From: Pachypanchax playfairii
Lineage: Eukaryota; Chordata; Actinopteri; Cyprinodontiformes; Aplocheilidae
Assembly: GCA_006937955.1 (NCBI GenBank)
Contig: SSNP01000151.1
Span: forward strand, 842,856-906,855
DNA: 64,000 nucleotides
Reading direction: 5' to 3'
Under the pieces are notes generated by a model, which searched no databases, was not told the origin of the DNA, and saw only the letters and a list, made by a program, of their open reading frames with translations. Below, piece by piece: positions 50,801 to 59,800 of the stretch. Position 1 is the stretch's first letter, and every line of letters begins with the position of its first letter. Both the position numbers and the translations under genes were made by a program.

Positions 50801-53800
50801 GCAAATAATCAGCCAGACTCTGATTGTATCTCTCCTCAACTTGATCAGCTTGACTTCTTCTGTAAACAGACAGCTATCAGTTGTTGGACAGCATGTTGAT
50901 GCTGTGTGACTCTCTGCTGTGTCCATGCATGCACGCCTCTATTTGTGCTTACAATAACTATAACTGGAGACCTGAATCACATTTGAGCCCTTACAACATG
51001 AGGTAAGATGAACTCAGATTTGTTTCTGTGACATTAATGGATGTTTTTAAGGGAATAAATGGTAAAAGCTGAAGAAGACTCTTTATGATAAAATTGTATA
51101 ACTGGTGAAAGGTGTCCTACCGTGTCCACATGTTACACTTATAAAAAAACAATACAAAAATAAGAGCTTATATCATGTGTGCACAAAAGCACAAATGTAC
51201 ATGTACATTTCATTACTTGTTTAAGCAAGTTACATACAGCCAGTTTATGAAGAAAGTACTTATCCTATTAAAGAGGTACTTGGAAACTCATAAATCTGTG
51301 TATCAGATATTATATAATTGATATTATGTGGTCAATCAAGGGCTTTAGGCCATATGTTCACGTGAAACTCCAAAACAACTCAAAATTTCAACATGTGTAT
51401 TATCATATTGTATTGCATATTATTTTAAAATTTCAGTGCATTATTTCAGTGATTTAAATAATTTAAATGCATTAGTTTCATTTTCTGTCAACAATAAATT
51501 AGCAAATTTAAGAAAAAATTGAAAATTGAACTCACCTTTCCAAAGCTCCCTTTTCCTATTGCTCTTAGGATTTGGAAATGATCAAAATTGACTGTGAAGA
51601 ATAAAAGACAAAAAAATGTATTTATATTATTCCCCAAAAAAACTAGAAAACGAAATAAATCACAAAGTTGTTTTGTTTCTCTGCTTCAGTTATACATACA
51701 GTAGTTCTGATTCTTTGATGGAAATCTCTGTTGCTGACTGTTGTAATGAGCATTTTTATCCTGATCAGATGATTTAGGTGTTAGATAATGCTTTAATGTT
51801 TTATAGTTAAAAGTGAGAGTTTGAGATCCACCCCCCCACCCCTACTTTTGCAATGAAAACTCAAGCTTTTGATCCCTTTTAATCCCTCATGTGTTAAAAG
51901 TATACTTTTCAAGTTTGAATACTTCAAAATCTAAATGAATGCTTTCCAACATAATTGTAAAATGCAAAAAATGTCATTCTTGATGTAAAATAACAGAGTT
52001 CTTGAAAGGTTGTTACTAGTGTGTATAAGAGGTTCTCACTAGTACAGGGTTTTTACTTGGTTGTTTGGCAAGTTTTAAGTAATGTGTCATAAAGGTTTTC
52101 ACTACTGTATTTTGAGAAGATTTTGCAAGTGTGTACCAATAGTTTTTGCTAGTGTATATAATTGGTTTTTATTAGTGTGTGAAAGGTTTTTACTCATATT
52201 TGTGCAGGTTTTAATAGATGAGAGATTTTGATGGATGCAAGCAAGTCTGGAATAATATCATAGTTTTATGCTTTTTAAAAGCCATTTCAAATATTTGAAA
52301 GCAAAGTCTTTAGTTCTTCTTGTAGCAGCTTTCTGATGTTTGTCTGATTTTGTTATCAGGTGTCATCTCTCTCTCTCTCACACACACAAGCATACACACA
52401 TAAAGCCCTGGCATTACTCCCTTACTCACTCTCCTCCATCAATCAGTAGCATTATCATTAACTGGAACAGGATGGGGATGTTTGCCTCTTGCTGTCATGA
52501 CAACAAGGACAGACGGTTTTCCCACTCTACTGTTTCCCAGAGGAGAACAGCTGCTGCTCACTATCTGCAATCATCTGAATGAACTCACAGTCACTCACAA
52601 CTGTAGACACAATTTTATAAAAAACAACAACACTCGTGTATTTGGCATGTTGCGCCAATTTAAAATTATACCTTCTGCTTCAGCTGCATCATGGGTCACA
52701 CTTGCACATACGTACACATTTAGCCTGCAGCCTTTAGATCTATTGGATGTGACAGTTAATGTTCTGCTCTGTTAGTCACGTATCACTGGCACTTCCTCAT
52801 CTCACACTATCTGAACTGGAGTGTTTACACAACCTGTGCCAAGGTTCTTAGAAGCCCACACACATATCTGAACTGGAGATATAGCTGTTTCAACTTAACA
52901 TATACTCAGAGACTCAAAGACTTAAATTTTTCCTGATGGGGTTTCCAGAGAGACAACTGTGTTCATGGATGAGATAGATGGGAGATTAAATGCAGTTACA
53001 GGAGAAGGAGACACAAACAATCAAAGAAGGAAAGGAGGGAGTTCATATTTTATTTTCAATGGTTTAATGTGTTGTATTAGATGATGGATGTGTGAGTAAC
53101 AGCATGTTGTAATCTGCACATGAGTGGAATTGACACACCAACAGCTTTTGAATCAGCTGAGAAAATCATGAGACTGTGGAACTCATCTTCTCAATTTGCA
53201 TTTGAATGACATCTGCTAATCAGATTATCCTAAACAAATCACACTTGTTAGCCTGAGCATCACACACAGACTCATACAGTCTATATATGAATGTAATGCT
53301 GTCATAAGTGTCACGTTGGACCCAAGTGCAGGAAGAGCAATGGAGAACTCATAAATAACAATAAAAATAAATAAGTTTGATAAAAAAACGAAAAGCTGAT
53401 GTGACAGCAAAACAAAGTGCTTACAAATGAGTTAAAACTGGAAACATGAAGGCAGAAATATGAGGGAACTGACGATGAGGTTCTGACAAACAGAATGAGG
53501 AAGAAAGAGAGAGCTGAAGAATAAGTGAGAGAAGATCTATAGGTAGATAACAGAAAGGTGAAGCAAAACGAAATACCGAGACAAGAAAAATACAAAGGAG
53601 TCTAAAGCTAAAAGCTAACTCAAGTGAATAAATCAAGCAGACAGAAAAAACTCCATGAAACTTAGCAACTCACAAAAACCCTGACTAAATAAACTGATAA
53701 AGCATGCATGAAATAAGGGAAACTGGAAACACTAACCCTAAGCCAAAACCCTAACAAATGCACTGCTTCGATATGTCCAATCACTATCTTAAACAGTTCA

Positions 53801-56800
53801 GGGCTGATTCATCTTGGGCATCATGTTAAAAAAAATAAACACCGGTTTTCAGTACAAACCGGTGTTTATTTTGGTTTGATATGAATTTTTCACATACTGC
53901 TATACCTGTGAACAACTACAACATCTGGAACGTTTGCAGTGGGAACGTATTTCAGGGACCAATTTCAGTGCTGCACGCTAAAACAACACGTGAAAAATAA
54001 AGTTTTGAATAAAGACTGGCTGCTGGCGGGGCTTTAACAGCGGCACACAGATTACTGACCCAGAACAACTTTTTCCAAAAAGAGGACCCACATCTGTAGT
54101 ATGAAATTTCTTTGGGGTCAGACATGGACCAAACAATTGCGGTAGCCGACAGCGGTAATGCTAGCAACTTAACTTACTGCCCCCTATTGGCAATCATATT
54201 TTGAAGAGGCTGTGCAACAAAAACATGGTACTGTGCATATGACAGTAAAATGGGCTATTTAAAGTAGGGATGCACCGAAATAAAATTATTGGCCAAAACC
54301 AAAAATGAGGAAACCAAGGCTGAAAACCGAAACACCGAAATAAATGATTGTCAATTAACAAAACATAACAAAATGTCTAGCTCTGAAAAAAAAAATTCTG
54401 CAATATCTCAAAAAGACTAAATTAAGAGAGACAATCTTTTTGTTTGTTGTTTTAGTACTTTGTGAAATAAGTATGGCATATATTTAGTATGCATCATGAG
54501 AAACCCCATTAAACAGAAATTTATGGTTTATGGTATTATTTTCAGTGTTTTTGGTAGAAGTTTTAAATGTCCTACAAACGCTGCTTGAATGCACCAGGTC
54601 TGCATGCACTAGCGGCTAGTGCAGACAAGCTTCTGCCACAAGAAAGAACAAACCAGTTCTGTAATCTGCAGAGAATATCGGCGACAAAGTTACACAAAAA
54701 GCAGTTAAGTGTTGTCAGAAATCTCACCAGATTAGTTGTTAGCCACTTTTTAGGGAAAAAAAGTCATCAAGGAGGTCTGGAAATTTAGTTAGAAATAGCA
54801 AAGTTGGCAACACTGGTTGGGTGCAGGGTCATGCGCTGATTTCAGAACTGTGTATGAACACCACTGTTGCTGTGTTTGTCTAGAGTAACTGCAGTTAAAT
54901 CCTGACTATTGAGCACAGACGGCACTGAAAGTATTTATTTATATCCTGACTCCTGCAGCCCTTTTTATGGCGTTCACTGTTCACTCACGAAGTCACGCGT
55001 TTCGACCGAGTTGTTTCGGTGATTTAGGTCTTTCAGCTGAAAACCAAAAATGCACTTTTGGGTCATTTTTGACCAAAAATTTTTAGTGGACAAAATTTCG
55101 GCGCATCCCTTATTTAAAGCCAATCTAATGCTGCAATTCTTTACTTACTAAAAGATAATGTGGGTAACATTGGTCATATTAAAAAATACCGTCAAATACT
55201 GTAAAACCGATATAATTTAGAAAAAAACGTGATATGAAAATTTGACCATACCACCCAGCTCTATATCAGATACTCAATAACACCTTACAATTCAAGAAAA
55301 ATATACATTTTAATTTCCCCCTTTCTAAATTACTACAGTGAAACTCATCAGGCCCAAAATCAAGCAACAACCAACAACAGGGGGGAGGTCAACCATTTAT
55401 TTCATATTTGTACTTATAAAAAACCCAAGGAATCTTCCCTGCCAGAGCTAAACACCTTATTCTGCTATTGTCTCTCATTTGGTGACATTTATTTGAGTCA
55501 GTGGTTGACGTCTGAAAAACAAGACAAACTTGCAATTAACAATTTCTTAATTTAACAAACAGGAGTCTAGGTAATGTGGAAGAACTATACATAGCCACAA
55601 CAGCCTGGTTCCTCCTCCTCATGCTGCTCACCAGCTTGGTCACACACTGCTATAGGATGACATCTCATTTTTTAGGCAATATGGTTGTGTTGGTCACTGA
55701 GTTATAAAAAGCATTGGCAACATTGGCAAGTTTTCATGGAATCACTGTCCTCAGCCTGTAATTGCATATTCCTTACTACTGCGGCACTATTTAATTTCAA
55801 AGATTTTTTTGCTAAGAACCATTGTTACAACAAGAAAACAATCCACCAAACACATGTTTCCCTACTTTTTGGGCTAAGTTTGTAATCTATGTTCTAACAA
55901 TTAACATCAGTTCTGTTTTGGTTACTCAAGACAACCTCGACTCCTGATAACCAAAATAGGACCTGGAGGTCTGACTACAGTTGCCAAATGAACAGAATCT
56001 GGTCAGCAGTTATTGGGCCTGCTATCACTATGACTCTCGCAGCTGCACAAAGTGGGAAAACAGATGACACAAAAGGAGACATGTGATGCACAAACATCAT
56101 TCTCTGGGGAGATAAAGTCTTTCCAGAATTTATCTTCATATTAACCTCCCAGTAAATCATGTAACATGGGTATGAGATAAATGATCAAATATGCAGTTGT
56201 CTCAAGTTTTTTCTAGTAACTTTAAATCTTTCAGCACATGAACCCAGTAGAATTCGTAAACAAATGTACCAGCTGTCAACTCCACCTAGCATTGACAGTG
56301 ATAAATCAATGTGCATTTTTTTGCCACACAAAGGCTGAATGGATGTTAGGATGTACGTCAACAGAGAATGCGAGTTGAATGTATATATTAAAGGGTTCCT
56401 GACATGCTCAGATCTCAATATAACTTTTAGAAGCATTATAATTTTTTTTTAACAAATCATGTTGCAAATTTGGGTTGTTTGACACTTATAAGGCAAGTAT
56501 GAATGTTTTTATGTGTTTTGGGTGAGTCTTAGCTTCGAAGGCTAATGCAACCAGAAGTGACGAAACACAGGAATGTAGCACTTTGTTTACATGCAAGGAC
56601 ACTGAAAAGCATTTGTGAGCTTCTGCTTTTTTTTTTTTGATAAAATGGGGAAACCTTGTATACAGTAGCTGGGGGACCCAAAAATTATTAAATTGAATAA
56701 AAGACACCATGAGGGCCAAATGTACAGCTGTCAGGTAAACAGGATCTACAGTATGTGTGGGCTCCAAAAGAAGCAGTTTTTTCTTTTAAACAGCTGTAAC

Positions 56801-59800
56801 CACACAAACATAATAGTTACAGTCCGTAAAAATGAACAAATAAATAATCAAATAGAGAAATACTCACAGTGCTACCAGAGTCACTCACGCTTAGTCGACA
56901 ATACTAACTTGAAGAGAGATTTCTTGGTGAAATTTGGTTTATTCTGCTTTGATTTGGCTTTTTATCTGTAACATTTGTTTGAATCCACAGTGACACTGAG
57001 ACTGACTGTGTTTGTTCAGCAGAACTTGAAGCCCATGGAACTGATTTCAGCTCAAACACATTCGGCTGTGCACATGAAAACCCGTTTTCTTCACATTGAC
57101 TCTTCTCCTGAGTCAATAATTGCTTTGTTCATATCTCTTGTTCTTGTGTTCTGTCACTTCTGGTAAATGTGCCTTCTTGAGCATTGTACAACAATGTTCC
57201 ATAAATATGCAGATTTGAGACTTTAATACTGGAAATTGGTGGATCCTGGTTTAAGTGGACAAGTGTCCACAGGGCACAAATATAACATTGGCTGGTATTA
57301 AGTAGTAAAATAACTAGGGCCGGGACTTTAACACATTAATTAAGAATAATTAATTACACAAAAATAACGCGTACATTTTTTAAACGCATTTTAATCGCAC
57401 TCATTTAAGCACCGCGGAACGTCTCTCACGAGTTTCAGCGGACCGATTATACTGGAGCATCAACCAACGTTCATTATTTAGGACAAGAACAAACCACAGT
57501 GAACATGAATGAAGAAGCGAACGCTTTGGTTGGCCCCGTGGATGGGAAGTTTTACTATAAAAAATGACTGGATAGAAGTGTGGATAAGAGCATGGTTGTG
57601 TACAAGCTATACGGGCCTGAAGTATCACCTCAATGCTAAACATATAGCAGCTAGCGTGGACGTTAGCCCGACTCCGAGTACAAGTGTAGATATTTTCTAC
57701 ACTTAATGCACTGGTCTGTTGGACTTGGTTGAACAAAAATAAACTATATTTTGTTGCTTAAGCTTATGTGTATTCAGTCATGATTGAATGGTATACTAAA
57801 AATCCATTTGAAAAAAATTCTCACTGTTCTCAGGTCAAATATTTATATGTGATTAAAATGCAATTAATTTTGATTAATTAATTACAAAGCCTCTAATAAT
57901 TAGATAAAAAATTTTAATCGAGTCCCAGCCCTAAAAATAACATGTAAAAATTGCATTTAAGAGACACTTTAACAATATTATTTTGATCCCTAATACATCA
58001 AAAGATACAGTAGCACTATAAAAATGTGCAGATTCTAATATGTGTTTTAGCTCTGATTTGTTTTTCTGAACTTAACACAGAGTTATTTGTTCTACAAATC
58101 TCAACGTTTTACTTTTGATCAAGTTTCTCGTTTGTCTTCATTTTCCTGCCACTCTTACATGCACCACATTTCCTGTGTAACTGATGAGTAAAATACATAT
58201 CAGTGAGGGGGAGCAGGGGTAAATTATCATGCAGCAAGGTCGCGCAAAAGCAACAAAGTCAAGGTTCGCTCATCAGGTTTCTACGACCTTTTCTGTCTCT
58301 GAGGCATTTCATCATCAAAGGGTTTCTTTGTCTACAGTCTTTTATTTGTTTTTTAAATCAAAGCTTGTGTTTTTGCACTCTTCTGTCCTCAGTGCAATCA
58401 CCCACTCTATTTTGGAAGTCAGTAAAGGTGTGCTATTACATCAACCCAGAGTTTAATAAAGCTCTCTCAAGTGCAACATTTCTAGAATGGCACACCAGAT
58501 GACTAAGCAGCACGGTTAACCATGAATAATTACTTTTTTTTATAGAAGCTGTAAATGAACATGTACAATAAATGTGCAATTATCCCATCAACTTTCAAAA
58601 GAAAGGTTGTATGTTAGTCAGCAAAACAACTGGAGACAAACATACAGTGGGGCAAAAAAGTATTTAGTCAGCCACCAATTGTGTAAGTTCTCCCACTTAA
58701 AAAGATCAGAGAGGCCTGTAATTTTCATCATAGGTATACCTCAACTATGAGAGACAAAATGAGGAAAAAAAATCCAGAAAATCACATTGTCTGATTTTTA
58801 AAGAATTTATTTGCAAATTATGGTGGAAAATAAGTATTTGGTCACCTACAAACAAGTAAGATTTCTGGCTTTCACAGACCTGTAACTTCTTTAAGAGGCT
58901 CCTCGGTCCTCCACTCGTTACCTGTATTAATGGCACCTGTGTGAACTCGTTATCAGTATAAAAGACACCTGTCCACAACCTCAAACAGTCACGCTCCAAA
59001 CTCCACTATGGCCAAGACCAAAGAGCTGTCAAAGGACACCAGAAACAAAATTGTAGACCTTCACCAGGCTGGGAAGACTGAATCTGCAATAGGTAAGCAG
59101 CTTGGTGTGAAGAAATCAACTGTGGGAGCAATTATTAGAAAATGGAAGACATACAAGACCACTGATAATCTCCCTCGATCTGGGGCTCCACGCAAGATCT
59201 CACCCCGTGGGGTCAAAATGATCACAAGAACGGTGAGCAAAAATCCCAGAACCACACGGAGGGACCTAGTGAATGACCTGCAGAAAGCTGGGACCAAAGC
59301 AACAAAGGCTACCATCAGTAACACACTACGCCGCCAGGGACTCAAATCCTGCAGTGCCAGACGTGTCCCCCTGCTGAAGCCAGGACACGTCCAGGCCCGT
59401 CTGCGGTTTGCTAGAGAGCATTTGGATGATCCAGAAGAGGATTGGGAGAACATCATATGGTCAGATGAAACCAAAATAGAACTTTTTGGTAGAAACTCAA
59501 CTTGTCGTGTTTGGAGGGGAAAGAATGCTGAGTTGGATCCAAAGAACACCATACCTACTGTAAAGCATGGGGGTGGAAACATCATGCTTTGGGGCTGTTT
59601 TTCTGCAAGGGGACCAGGACGACTGATCCGTGTAAAGGAAAGAATGAATGGGGCCATGTATCGTAAGATTTTGAGTGAAAACCTACTTCCATCAGCAAGG
59701 GCATTGAAAATGAGACGTGGCTGGGTCTTTCAGCATGACAATGATCCCAAACACACCGCCCGGGCAACGAAGGAGTGGCTTCGTAAGAAGCATTTCAAGG

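Noticed and set aside
53310..53760. A-rich stretch as an LTR or Helitron end
   Set aside because: It resembles common fish dispersed sequence, but I could not find terminal repeats, a target duplication or coding content.
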